Notes: generated from the sequence alone by a model not told the origin. Positions 23,745 through 34,596 are shown, counted from the stretch's first letter. The stretch: DNA of 48,931 nt from Gnetum montanum (GCA_015680685.1 MNCI01000001.1:193600-242530), one strand, 5' to 3'. Translations and numbers: made by a program.

Positions 23745-24012
23745 TGTAGCTAATAACACACTATGTCAAAGGTCCTATGATGGCATATTTTTAGTGTGCT
23801 TGGAAAAAACTAAAGATAATACAATTCTTGAGCAACTTCATGAAGGTATATATGGAGAACATATAGGACCTATAGCCATGGCCACAAAGATTAGACAATT
23901 AGGATATTATTGGTCCTTTATGAAAAGTGACTACTTGAAGAAGATTAAAACTTGCGATACATTTCAATGACATAGTAACTTGATACACATGCCACTAATT
24001 GAGTTACATAGT
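23745..24012 (+). pseudogene. Integrase N-terminal part of element A, cut by element B
   Basis: The frame reads DGIFLVCLEKT, LHEGIYGEHIGPIAMATKI (23842-23899), GYYWSFMKSDYLKKIKTCDTF and LIHMPLIELHS, ending at 24012. This is the H-x3-H..C-x2-C zinc-binding region of the integrase. The first histidine pair is visible, and the second cysteine is lost. Element B interrupts the coding sequence directly after the codons for ELHS. The coding sequence resumes at 34602. Confidence 0.85.
24008..24012. repeat. Target-site duplication of element B, left copy (ATAGT)
   Basis: The five bases atagt directly precede the TGATGAGT terminus of element B and are repeated exactly at 34597-34601, directly after its other terminus. 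Ty3/gypsy integration normally duplicates five bases. Confidence 0.95.
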
Positions 24013-24910
24013 TGATGAGTAGTGAGGTACCCCTACGCCCAACCATATGAATCACAAGCATTCATGTGTGATTTGGTCAAAATTGATAGACTTTGTAGTT
24101 TTTGGTACACTAGTCCTCTAGGAAGTGAACCTTGCCTTAAGGTCATTCATTGTCTTTCCAACTACACTTCTGACGTACACTAGTATGGTTAAGTGTAACT
24201 GAGGCATCCAATTTTTATCATTTTATATTTTATGGTTTTGGTGCTTAAAGGGAGATAAAAGTAATTGGATTAACTAATTAACTAGCATATAAGCAGTCCT
24301 AACATCAGCATTCACTCCCACTTTTTGCACACATCTTGAACCCACATATCCACTATTGGATTACCAAGCGCTACGCTACTAGGCATACGAAGTAATAATG
24401 TTGCTAGGATTACCAAGCGAATACATCTTATTCTCAGAGTGGTCATACTTATGTGTTTAATCTATCTAGCTTATCTTACTTCATGAATTCATTAGCTTAA
24501 TTACAGGAAAACATTGAATAAATAATTGAAAAAATTAAATGCATAAATAAAACATTTAAGCTATATAGAATGCTACAAGGTTTATCAAGAAGTTCATCTT
24601 TATTTTCACACACACTATTGTACTCAAGTACAACAATGCTTGAGTAAATATCTGTACACTTAATGACTCTTGTTGTAGGTACTTGGGAGAAATATTCTAA
24701 CTCCCAAATGAACAAATTACAAGAGCTTCGCTACTACTAAAATCTTATTGCCATAAATGTGGTTGGTAAGTGCATATTTATAGCTAAAAAGTGGACATTA
24801 CATTGATGGGACCTCATTGACGCATGATACGATGCATTGATAAGGCCTTGTTGATGAGGCCTAGTCGACGAGGCTATGTCAACAAGGCATGATTGAATGA
24901 AAACTCATCC
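24013..24910 (-). repeat. 3' LTR of element B
   Basis: About 898 bases, collinear with 33708-34596. Its plus-strand left edge is TGATGAGT. Its right edge ACTCATCC carries one change from the expected ACTCATCA. It retains a TATAAATA box on the - strand (24782-24775). Near its - strand start is a set of short GAGGCCT-containing repeats (about 24802-24888). Confidence 0.92.
24775..24782 (-). promoter_or_regulatory. TATA box in the 3' LTR of element B
   Basis: On the - strand the bases read TATAAATA, preceded by GC. The same box is preserved at the equivalent place in the 5' LTR (34457-34450). It fits the core promoter position within the LTR, about 130 bases from the LTR start. Confidence 0.7.
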
Positions 24911-25690
24911 TTAAGTTCTTTTACAAAATTGGGAAGGTATGGAATTATTGATTGAACTTTCACAAAAAAATAGACTAACTTGACAAAAATAGAGTGTCTG
25001 AGTGTACGAATCAACACATTACAAAAATGATGATGTTCATGACACAAAATTAAACACCATGACATGATTCTTCAAAATTAAACATCACATTCCTTAATGG
25101 TGTGAAGTTTGATGGAGAGGATCAGATAGTCCCAAGCAGTGGTGGTCGAGGCTAGTGTGGCTATCTTGTTGCTATTGAAACTTCTAGTCGTAGGCAAAAA
25201 AGCATCTAGTAGTGCTATCACTTTCTCCTCCTTACTTCTATGATCATGCACTATCCATGAAACTTTGCCAATGTGAGTTGGAATGGGCACATCCAAAGGA
25301 CATGGGATTGATGAAAAGATCTCCTTCGTGTTGATAAAATAGGTAGCAAATTATTTGTGTTCAATGTTGAATGCTCTGACTACATCCTTCAAATCCTAGT
25401 AATCATTCATCCTTTTAGCTAAGTTCTCAACAATTGATCTTTGATCCATGAATCATGCTTTGAGAACTTTGAGTTTAGAATTTGCAATATCAAGCTTCTA
25501 CTTGATATCTTTATGGTTTTTGAACTCTACCTTGTATAGAAAATATAAGCTAGCCACTTGTTTTTCTAACTCTAACCGTGGTCGTCTGGTAGTCAGCAAT
25601 ACTAGGTTCACATAGTGAAGATTGGCCAACTTCCCATGTGTTAGGAGGAAACTGATAAAAATTTCAAAGTTTACAGTGGTATATATAGGG
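24874..25690 (-). pseudogene. Third ORF of element B, in the env position; product unknown
   Basis: A single - strand frame from about 25690 to 24874 reads like protein. It contains a Leu/Lys/Glu-rich coiled-coil region (RPRLELEKQVASL, KLDIANSKLKVLK, IVENLAKRMNDY), the open part 25078-25296 (HIGKVSWIVHDHRSKEEKV, KLHTIKECDV), and a tail ending just inside the 3' LTR. Only about six stops interrupt some 270 codons, and most are single substitutions from Gln or Trp. The same frame extends upstream to 26007 with a hydrophobic stretch (FHCVFCLVLLNLLF), but that part is less convincing. Athila elements carry an env-like gene at this place. No envelope cleavage site or clear C-terminal anchor is visible, so the function is not assigned. 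Confidence 0.55.
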
Positions 25691-26007
25691 TTTTTTCATT
25701 GCGTTAACAAGGCCTCATCAATATAGCTATTGACTACCATAGGTGACCATTGACTTTGGTCAAACTTACAAAATATAGAGATTTTTTGAATGAAATTGGG
25801 ATCAAATGAAAGCTCAAAAGGCCATGAATAGTATGAAAATGCAAGAAGAGGATGTTGAAGCTCATAAATTTGGAAAATGGAGAAAAATGATTTAGGAGAT
25901 GAATAGAATAAAAGGTTAAGGAGAACTAAGCAAAATACACAGTGGAATATGTGAAAGATAGGATTGTAGAAATGTTGAAGGTAAGAAACCTTACCTAACC
26001 AAACCAA

Positions 26008-27329
26008 GAGCTATGCAAGTGGGTCCTTCCTATAGTAGTCTCATGCCCTCATTGCCCTTGTAAAACCTCAACTAAGAAGTTTGTGGGCCCCATAGTTGAT
26101 TAATGGTCATGCAAAGTTAAGGACCAACCAAAAAGAATCTATCCAAGAATTTAAACACATCAAACCAAGACATAGAGCATAACATAGAACCTGGTAGTGA
26201 GGTGAGTTATGGAAACATGGATGGATGATGGAGAAGGTGGAATGAAATTTCAAATTAAGGTCATAAGAAGTCTATTGTCAATTTTGTGTTTAAAATGACC
26301 TGAGAAGATCCATCCTTAGTCCAAATCAAAACCAACCACTTTCAGTGACTTTGCATCACCACTCTAAGACTAGTCCACACACACAAGAGTGTTTTCAAAA
26401 AAAAAACCACCATTCCATAAAGAAAAGAAAATAGAGAAGTAGAAAGTGAGAGAGGGACTTAGTTAGAGGGGACCTTCAAGCATGGGTTCATGTCTTTCTA
26501 GTTACATAACTAGTGTTTATAGCCCGTTTATTTGTCTAAGGGATGTGTTTTGAATTTCCATCATGTTTTTTTTTTCGAATTTTTGGATGGAAACCACACC
26601 ATGCAGAGACTTATTCTTTTATTATGTCTAAGGGGTGTGCTTTGAATTGCCATCATTTTTTTCTAAATTTTTTCAATGGGAACCACACCATGTAAAGACT
26701 TTATTTGACTTGCTACTAGTGGTTGGAATGGAACGGTAAGAAGTCCATGAAAAACACTCAAGCACTCAAGCAAGTAGAAGAGTACAAAGAGTATTTAGTC
26801 CTTTTGAAGTTACACCCTTTAAAAACCTTTGAATCCTTCCTAATTTCAAAAATACCAAGGTCATTGATGATTAAAAGTTTCTTTAATGGAAGGGACCTCA
26901 AATTCCCATAACAAGGAAAACCATAGAGTTTATTGGATGCGTGGATGATGTGGACTCACTGCCTATTCCATGAAAAATAAACCATGTCATAGTCATCACA
27001 CATCAAAATTCAAAAATATAAACCAAACATTGACAATCACAACATTAAGCACAAACCATCATTTGTAAATAGCAACAGTGGCACTATGTCCTATGGCAAT
27101 AAAGCACTTTTATTAGCAAAAATGATGAAAAGTCACACACAAAAATAAATAAATAAATAAAACATACTATAAAGTGTAAAATAATCAAGAAAGGCTCAAA
27201 GGTACTAATGATGGTGTAAAATTAGAAAAATTTAAAAATCAAAAATTTGTAAAATAAATAATTTGCAAAAATAAAAAAATGTGAAAAAGAAAAAGTAGAA
27301 AAAAATTAGAAGCCATATGGATTGTTAGC
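26008..27329. other. Spacer between integrase and third ORF of element B
   Basis: No domain is recognised. The stretch is A- and T-rich with homopolymer runs (27.1-27.3 kb) and contains a tandem duplication listed separately. A short + strand open frame at 26723-26911 has no recognisable motif. Confidence 0.5.
26526..26712. repeat. Tandem duplication, period about 92 bp
   Basis: Two adjacent copies share the landmarks GTCTAAGGG(A/G)TGTG, TTTGAATT(T/G)CCATCAT, a T-run and AACCACACCATG. The landmarks are at 26534 and 26626 for the first, and near 26592 and 26684 for the last. The copies differ at several places and in T-run length. Confidence 0.85.
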
Positions 27330-28590
27330 ATGGATGGCTGTCTCCCCCATGATTGAGTTGGAAGGAGGAGATATGAAAAATGGTATGTGGTTTTCCATTC
27401 ATTGAGGTGGTAGTTGCACTAGCCTATCTTGGTTTGAGGAGAGGTTTTACTTGTTGGATGTTGACAATCTGCTTTTTATTTGGGCTTTCAAGCTTATAGA
27501 TCAACATGGCCCCTGAGGGAAAGGTCTAATCAATTATATAAGGTCTCTCCAACAATGTTTGAAATTTTACCTTTTAGGGTAAATGTGTGGGGTTCTAATA
27601 GAGGATCTTATCTCTTAGTTGAAGTTTTACCTTTCATATTCTTAGGTCATGACATTACTTGTTGAATGTCTTATGCACCTTGTTCAAAGATAGGGCTACT
27701 AATCGATTTTCATTTGGCACATTTAGGTTGATCAATGTTTTTTTCTATGATAGACTTAGGTCAAGATTTAGATTACAAGCTATTGAAACTGTACAAAACT
27801 TGAATTCAATTGGGAGTGTTGGAAGTTTTTTGTACACCAACTTGTAGGAAGAGTAGCTAATAGGAAGTTTCCAGGTTTAGCAATAAGCCTAGAGGGCATT
27901 GTTAAGTTTTGTATTCTAATCTCTCCTATATTTATTAATGGTTTGTGTTAGTATTTTTGTGATGTCCAAATTGGTTACCTTTGCTTGAGCATTGGNAAAA
28001 AACTTCCAACACTCCCAATTGAATTCAAGTTTTGTACAGTCTCAATAGCTTGTAATCTAAATCTTGACCTAAGTCTATCATAGAAAAAAACATTGATCAA
28101 CCTAAATGTGCCAAATGAAAATCGATTAGTAGCCCNGTTTTTTGTATAAATCTAGTAGCAGTGAATGATGTACAATTAGTAACAGCTATTGCTTCTATCC
28201 ATTTTTTGTAGTAGTCAACTGTTATGATAATATATGCCTTTCTATTGGACATGGGGGTGATGGGACCTAGGATGTCAATGCCCCATATGTTAAAAGGTTC
28301 TAGTGGTTGAATCCACTATTGAGGACCTTCCATGTGAGCGGTCATCCCTACATCTCATTGAAAATGTTCACAAGATTAGATAAATTGATGAGCATCCTTG
28401 AAGATTGTAGGCCAATAGTATCCTATCATTATGATTTTTATGGCCATGCATCTCCTTTCATAGTGGCCTCCACAAGGTCCTTCGTGAGCATCTTGGAGAA
28501 AATGTAGTTGATCTTTTTCAGGGACACACCAATGAATCAAGTCATTGATGCACACCTTGTAAAGGTATCTATTGATTTCTATGAAATATT
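27330..28590 (-). pseudogene. pol: Integrase relic of element B, with an assembly artefact inside
   Basis: Reading down from 28590: VCINDLIHWCVPEKD and DAHEGPCGGHYERRCMAIKI (H and H of the zinc region, 28500-28430), GYYWPTIFKDA, and SCEHFQ (second cysteine changed). Then comes the catalytic core WGIDILGPITPMSNRKAY (first Asp present, 28295-28240), VDYYKKWIEAIAV and FTATRFI. The C-terminal part resumes at about 27990 (VTNLDITKIL, KLVYKKLPTLPIEF, KVHKTFN) and ends with the GPF-like block ERPYIID and FPSGAMLIYKLESPN (27400-27480). The enzyme would insert the DNA copy. The middle (27996-28136) is replaced by misplaced sequence between two Ns, so the second catalytic Asp and Glu cannot be judged. 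Confidence 0.85.
27692..28136. other. Probable assembly artefact: inverted copy between two Ns
   Basis: The 139 bases at 27997-28135 lie exactly between two single N characters (27996 and 28136). They are the reverse complement of 27692-27831 with one visible mismatch. The sequence reads coherently as integrase only in the 27692-27831 orientation. A small contig was probably placed in the wrong orientation while scaffolding. Confidence 0.9.
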
Positions 28591-28689
28591 TGGCCTGATA
28601 GAGAAATTGTTACCTCTTCCTAAAGTCAAAATCTTGTGGCATCTTCTAAGTGAGAAGATAGGTGAGGATGCCATTATACTAGGTTTTTT

Positions 28690-30010
28690 TTACAAGCATT
28701 TTATCATTTAGTGCTCTTGTAAAGAGGGGTTCATCTAGAAAAAGATCAGAGAGTAGTCTCTCCTCCTCTTTATTATCCCATCTTAAGTAAGAGAGGTGGT
28801 CACCGATCAAATTTTTGGTTTCTTTTCAATCTACCATCATGAGATCAAATTCTTGTAAGATCATGAGTCACATTATGATACGAGGGCTCACCATTGACTT
28901 ACTCATAAGGATGTGGATTGCACTATGGTCCATGTGCAGAAATACTTTTTAGCCAAGCACATAGTGCCTAAAATTTTCAAGAGCATACACCATGGCCATT
29001 AGTTCTTTCTCCAAGGTAGTGTAATTTAATTATGCTTCCAAAATGCTTTGGCTCATGTAGTGGATGTATTATGGGCATTTCTTATCATCCATTTGTGTGA
29101 GCACTACTCCCAAGGCATAGTTAAATACATCTATCATGATGTTAAAGGGTCTAGATTAGTTTGGTGCTCATAGGATTGTTGTTTCTACGAGTTTCTCCTT
29201 TACCTATTGGAATGCATGTTCACATTCCTTGGTCTAAATGAAAGGTGCATCTTTCTTTGTAAGCTCTACCAATGATTTTATGATCTTAGAGGAATTCTCT
29301 ATAAATTGTCCATAGTAGCTAGTGTGTCCAAGGAATGACTGAACATCTTTAATTATCTATGGTTGGCATGTTATTCCTTGGATTATCCTTATCTTTTATG
29401 GGTCTATCTCAATCCCTACTTGAGTGATTCTATGCCCTAGTACAATGCCTTCTTGGACCATGAGATGGCCCTTTTGCTAGTTGAGGCACAAATTTGTTTC
29501 AACACATCTCTTCAATACTTGCTCAAGGTGGTCCAAGGCTTCCTCAAATGTAGCTCCATAGGTGGAACAGTTATCCATGAAGACTTCCACACCATTACTG
29601 ATATACTATGGGAANCAGTTATCCATGAAGACTTCCACACCATTACTGATATACTATGGGAAAATACTAAGGACCAGACATTGGAATGTTGTAGGGGCAT
29701 TGCATAGATTTTATGGCATCTTACAATATGCAAAAGCCCCCTAGGGACTCATGAATGTTGTCTTAGCTTTATCTTCTAGTGTAATTTGGATTTGGTTATA
29801 GCCACTATAACTATCCAAGAAGCTATAATAAGAATGCCCATATATGGTGTCCAACACTTGATCCACAAATGATAATGAAAAATAATCTTTAAATTTTACC
29901 ATATTCAACAACCTAAAGTTGATGCAGATCCACCATTTCCCATCTTTCTTTAGCATAATTATGAGTATGCTAACCCACTCACTATACACAATGGGATAGA
30001 TGAACCCTAC
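28690..30010 (-). pseudogene. pol: Reverse transcriptase and RNase H relic of element B
   Basis: From 30005 downwards the frame reads SEWVSILIIMLKKDGKWWIC, INFRLLN, KDYFSLSFVDQVLD and YYSFLDSYSGYNQIQITL (open part 29741-29989), which are RT motifs 1-4. FMDN (29570, where the YVDD box or its second Asp is altered) follows, then EALDHLEQVLKRC, GIVLGHRIT, and the connection SFLGHTSYYGQFIEN. RNase H continues with FNIMIDVFNYALGVVLTQ (29105-29160), LNYTTLEKELMAMVYALENF and DHSAI. This converts element RNA into DNA. The order and spacing fit Ty3/gypsy, best the Athila-type branch. The region includes a 47-bp duplication around an N (29568-29662) that is probably artificial. Confidence 0.9.
29568..29662. 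other. Probable assembly artefact: exact 47-bp direct duplication around an N
   Basis: The bases 29568-29614 and 29616-29662 are identical and are separated only by the N at 29615. In the RT reading frame the second copy simply repeats the FMDN segment. This is the pattern left when two contigs with an unmerged overlap are joined. Confidence 0.92.
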
Positions 30011-30592
30011 CTTGAGGAGTTGTTCAATTTCCTCCTTGATGATCTACTTCAATTTGGGATTCAACTGCCTCTACAACTACCTTCTAGGCTCCATGGCTAG
30101 GTTGGTGTAAATGTGATGCTAGCATATCCTTGGATCAATTCCTATTAGCTCAAGATATGACTAAGCAAAGGCTGTTGACCATTTGTTAACCACATTTAAC
30201 AGATTTTATTTTTGTTTAAGAGAAAGTTTGGAATTAATTATGATTGATTTTCCATTATTTAAAAATGCATATTCCATGTCATCTAGTAAGGTTTTAAGCT
30301 TTGAGGGCTCTTGCTTGAAGTTATCAAGGATTTCCAACTCTCCCCAATAGGAATCATCATATTCATCATAGAATTGGAGATGAACTTATTCAAATTTATT
30401 CATGCCTTCAACATAAGAACATGTTAGGCTCTCATTTGGTTACATGCATAATGTGATGCTATCTGAATTAGTTATTAGCCACTCAGTGCTCTCTTGTTTT
30501 GTGGTTGCTACATACAAACACCTTTGAATATGTATTTGTTATGCACATTGATTGCATGCTTTAATGTATATACTTTTGATAGATCAAATATT

Positions 30593-30990
30593 TTACACAT
30601 AATTGCACTTGTTATCGCTATACATAATGCATAGAATACACTTCCTCTCTAACTTACCAAATTTATTTTCTTTGGATATTTCTAGAGAGAGGTCCCTTAT
30701 GCCCATACATGTGTCAACCATGCTTAACAAAGATCTTTCCATAATGATGGGGAAGTCACTTTTGCAATTTTCAACCATGAGAACTAGAAAATTAGCAAGA
30801 TAGGACCACCCACAAACTATAGTTACAATGTCCTCTACTAATCCTATAGGGATAGTAATTGACTGATATATCAATTCTAGATGGATGTTGCTCTTCTTGA
30901 GAGGTGGTAGGTTCCAGGCCTGGTACATGTCATGGGAGATGAGATTAACTTCGAAACTAAATCAAGAAGAGCCTTACATGGCTCATGTCC
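30593..30990 (-). pseudogene. Aspartic protease region of element B
   Basis: The frame 30928-30593 reads LPPLKKSNIHLELIYQSITI, then PIGLVEDIVTIV, FLVLMVENCKSDFPIIMERSL (the DFV-L-D / P-I-I-L-G-R-P-F-L flap region, with the G changed) and a short variable tail. The active-site triad should lie just upstream (about 30.95-31.0 kb) and is not intact. The layout matches retropepsins of Athila-type elements, which release the mature Gag and Pol proteins. Confidence 0.7.
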
Positions 30991-31249
30991 AATGATATGT
31001 AGGTAAATGAGTGGACTTCTTAGGTTAGATATTTTTCTAGGAAGATTGCCAACCTTGATCTAGTTGGAAACATCATGAGTTAGCATCATAGTGAGAATCT
31101 AAAGTGACATTTAATTTGAAGTGTACTCAAAGGTATTTGATGCAGAGGATGAGGGTATTAGAGATGCAGGATGATTAGCCATACTAGGTTGTGAGGGTTG
31201 GAGAGGATTTCTAGGTTGAAAGAAGGGTCTTTTTTTAGATTGATTATCC

Positions 31250-32790
31250 AAACCACTTAACTAAAAAGCCAGTTGTGAATGTACAACCCTGGTAGCATTT
31301 TGTTGTTGTGGTTGTGAAGGAATCTCACCTTGCATGGATGAAGCATGAGGTAACTAAGTTGAAGGTGAACGTGTGTATGCAGATGGATGTGGAGGGTGGT
31401 ATGGATATGGGTTTTTCCCTCGAGTAGATGGTGAATGTGTTTAGTGGTACTTTGGAGGGTAATAGTGATGTTAAAATGAGGTATGGCTTGTAGAACTTCT
31501 TGGAGAGATGGGTTGCTAAATATAGTACCTATATGGATCTGGTTGCCTATAAGGGTACTATTTCCTTGGAGGTGGCATTTCCCATAATTTTGATTGGTAC
31601 CATTGTTGGTATTATTCATAAGGTTTTGGAGGAGCTCCACTTGGATAGTAAGCTTGTTGTTGTTGGTGGAACTATCTTGGATTGCCTTGAGGATAAGGCA
31701 ATCGTCTAGGTGCTTGCCTACATGCTAGTCAAAGATTCAATGCATACATCCCAAACTCTTGTAACTGTGACACCACAGGGCAACAACCCTTTGGATGTTC
31801 ATATTGACAAATGTCACAATTAGTTTCATCATTAGAGTCAGTTTCCATAACTTTCTCTATAGCAGTAGCTTTGCCCTTACCTCTTTGGTAGGCACGTTTA
31901 GCTTCTTTTTGTCTCTTGCAATTATGATCACTATTTTGCTCTTTGGATTTTTCAGCAATCTTTATAGCATCTTAGAATTTTTCATCCAAAGAGTCCCATA
32001 ATTTATCAACCTTTGCCAAAATATTAGAAACAAATTTTTGGATGGGAAACGTTTTCCTATTTACCACTTCATCAAGTGGTGATTCCTATTTGTCACAAAA
32101 TGGGACCTCTCATTTCTTGATGGAAGGATCCCTATTATACGCTTCTACACTTTCTGGTTTTTTCAACTCACCTTCTTCTTTTACTACCTACTCTACTAGG
32201 CTTTGGATTTTATGAGCTCTTAATTTAGACAATCTTCCTTGGGCATACACCCCAAGAGTTCTCCTAGTTTCTGCTTTGAGCCCATCTATGATGTGGCAAA
32301 GTTGTTCCTTTTGAGAATAACCATGAGTAGGGTATTAGTGTAAGAGTGAATAATATCTACCCATAGCAACATCCAACAGTTCATGTGTTTCTTGTTTCCA
32401 TCCTTAGATCTTCCTTGTTAGATTAGACACTCTAGAGTATGTTTTATTTGTCATTAAATAGCTCCAACATGGTACTCAATCTACGAATAAATTCTAGTTC
32501 CAAGGATCGACACCAAATTTCAACTTCCTTGATGAGTGTCTTGGGAAAAAGCTTGAGTTTTTTCCACTCATTTTCTATATTTTTTAAGGCACAAGCATCA
32601 TGGAAAGCTTTTAGGTGCATCTATAGGTTAGGGTTGTATCCCCCTTCAAATCTTGAAAAATTATTCATGTCTAAGTGCTTCATCCTACTATCTTTTACAT
32701 CCCTCATTAGGATCTTCAATATCTTTGGAATGTTGGGAATGCTTTGAGTAGATAAACGAGGTTCATCATCATTGCTATGTTGATGAAACT
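31250..32790 (-). pseudogene. gag: Gag relic of element B
   Basis: From 32790 the - strand reads NFSRFEGGYNPNLYMHLKAF (F-x-G-x-x-P-x-x-Y-L capsid start, about 32620-32680) and KLKLFPKTLIKEVEIWCRSL. A helix with VDKLWDSLDEKFQDAIKIA (about 31960-32016) follows, then a basic stretch, a CDICQYEHPKGC knuckle-like motif at about 31780-31815 (CCHC-type layout), and a Tyr/Pro/Gln-rich tail to 31250. This is the order capsid, linker, zinc knuckle of a plant Ty3/gypsy Gag. Frame changes and TAG/TAA stops are numerous. An open alternative frame at 31257-31640 is a histidine-rich shadow. Confidence 0.7.
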
Positions 32791-33689
32791 GATGATGGTT
32801 TTTACCACCCCTTCAGTCTTGGTGGCCTTCATGGTCATTGTTGTCTCGTTGATTACCTTCATAATGATTATCCCAACAACGCATTCTATGAGAATTAGAC
32901 AATGAAGAGGAATGTTTAGAATCTAATGAAGAGGATGAAGAGGAATGTGGATTAGCAATTCCACTATAATGTCTACCATCATCCCTTTGTTCATTATGAC
33001 CATCATCCTTAGATCCCTTGCCATTGCAATGCTTGCTTGAGTACCTGCCTTGACTATCACTCTTTCTAGAACCTAGTTTATGAATAGTGGATCATAGGTT
33101 TATGGTCACACCTTCGTCATCATAATAGAGGGTGGAGAGTTTTCATATTAAGTACCCTCAAAAGGAGGATCCACATTTTCATCTTGGTTTAGCAAGAATA
33201 AGGAATTATTAAAGTATTTCCCCTTTGTAAACTCATGGTATTACTCTTGGTGTTGATCTTTCCTGCATTGTGTTTTAGTGGGATGGTAGTCCTAAGTGTC
33301 ATAACTATTTACAATGTATTCTCTATGAAGATTTGATATGTCCAACTTCTTAAGAGTTTGAAGCAACATCCCAAGTACATATCGATCAGGGGACAAGACA
33401 ATGTTGCTCTCCATATCACACCATCGCAACTGTTCATCCTAATGTAGGATGAAGGTGAAGTCTAGTACATACTTATTTGGATGAGTATATACCACTTTTC
33501 ACTCCTGTGGGACTAGTGGTTTGACATCTTCACATCTCTAGGAAGAAGAAGATAATTTGAAAAATGAAAAAAATTATTAGTGTGCTTAGTATTTTATATG
33601 TCGTTGAGAGTGATGTTGACCTTGAGTTTGTCCAATGATATAAATAAAATTTACTAATCCTAGATAGTGCACATTTCAACAAACAAAGT
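32791..33689 (-). other. Leader region of element B
   Basis: Sequence between the primer-binding site and the gag capsid region. It contains low-complexity polar coding-like sequence (the + strand GATGAAGAGGA repeats near 32905-32945) but no identifiable domain. The Gag N-terminus may begin here, but I could not fix a start codon. Confidence 0.45.
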
Positions 33690-33707
33690 CCTTAGCAGTG
33701 ATGCCAA
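33690..33707 (-). promoter_or_regulatory. Primer-binding site of element B (tRNA-Asp-like)
   Basis: Directly after the LTR end, the - strand reads TTGGCATCACTGC followed by TAAGGA. The spacing and the TTGG start fit a primer-binding site. It resembles the Asp-tRNA site of Athila elements (TTGGCGCCGTTGCCGGGGA, from general knowledge). Most of the differences are G-to-A or C-to-T transitions at CG or CNG sites, as expected after methylation and deamination. Confidence 0.7.
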
Positions 33708-34596
33708 TGATGAGTGATAAGGTACCCCTAGGCCCAACCATATGAATCACAAGAGTTCACACATGATCTAGTCAAATTCCATAGACTTTGTAGTTTTTGG
33801 TGCACTAGCCCTCTAGGAAGTGAACCTTGCCTTAAGGTCATTTGTTGTCTTCCTAATTACACTTGTGATGTACACTGGTATGGTTAAGTGTAATTGAGGC
33901 ATCTTATTTTTATCATTTTGTATTTTATGATTTTGGTATTTAAATTAAGATAAAAGTAATTGAATTAACTAATTTAATTTAACTAATTAACTAGTATCTA
34001 AGGAGTCCTAACATAAGCATCTGGTCCCACTTGCTGCACATGTCTCGAACCCACGTATCCACTTCTAGGTTACCAAGTGCTATGCTATTAGGCATACTAA
34101 GAAATAATGCTTCTAGAATTACCAAGCCAATACGTGTTATGCTCCTATTTTTTTAATCTATCTAACTTATCTTGCTTAATTACTTCATTAGCTTAATTAT
34201 GGAAAAACATTAAATGCATAAATGAAACATTTAAGCTATTTAGAATTCTACAGGGTTTATCAAGAAGTTCATCTTTATTGCCATACAAACTATTGTGCTT
34301 AGGTAAAACAATGCTCAAATAAAGATCCATAAACTCAATGACTCCTACAACGGGCACTCAAGATAAATATTCTAATTCTCAAGTGATAAAATTGCAAGAA
34401 CTTTTCTACTATTGAAATCTCATTTTCATAAATGTAGCTAGTGGGCATGTATTTATAGCCAAAGAGAAAACACTATGTCGATGGGGCCTTATCGACACAT
34501 GATACAATGCGTCGACGGGACCTCATCAGCAAGGTCTAGTGAACAAGGTCGTGTCGATGGGGCCTCATCAACATAGCCAAGAAATGTGACTCATCA
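33708..34596 (-). repeat. 5' LTR of element B
   Basis: 889 bases with perfect 8-bp inverted termini (TGATGAGT at 33708 and ACTCATCA ending at 34596), collinear with the 3' LTR at 24013-24910. It contains the - strand TATAAATA box (34457-34450) and a cluster of GAGGCC-type short repeats upstream of it (34470-34575). Confidence 0.95.
34450..34457 (-). promoter_or_regulatory. TATA box in the 5' LTR of element B
   Basis: The - strand reads GGCTATAAATACATGCCC around this place. The same box is kept in the other LTR. It lies downstream of the short repeat cluster and about 140 bases into the LTR, so it is the likely core promoter of the element. Confidence 0.75.

Larger units (their letters stand above)
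24013..34596 (-). mobile_element. Element B: Athila-like Ty3/gypsy retrotransposon nested in the integrase of A
   Basis: A 10.6-kb element on the - strand. It has the 5' LTR at 33708-34596, the primer-binding site just below 33708, gag at about 32790-31250, protease, RT, RNase H and integrase from about 31.0 to 27.33 kb, a third coding-like region at about 25.69-24.87 kb, and the 3' LTR at 24013-24910. It is flanked by perfect ATAGT duplications. The OTA-type integrase, a tRNA-Asp-like primer site and an extra ORF between pol and the 3' LTR all fit the Athila branch. Both LTRs retain most of their sequence but differ at about one base in eight by eye, and all genes are decayed. B is thus old, but younger than A. 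Confidence 0.92.

Noticed and set aside
25690-25730. Similarity to the GAGGCCT words of the LTR of B, suggesting a longer LTR or third LTR copy
   Set aside because: The LTR ends are fixed by inverted termini and by the target duplication. The match is about 25 bases of a repeated word only.
27692-28136. Inverted repeat as a biological hairpin or MITE
   Set aside because: The inverted arm is bounded exactly by two Ns and breaks an otherwise readable integrase.
31257-31640. Histidine-rich 127-codon minus-strand frame
   Set aside because: It is an alternative frame of the Tyr/Pro-rich tail of Gag of element B; no independent motif.
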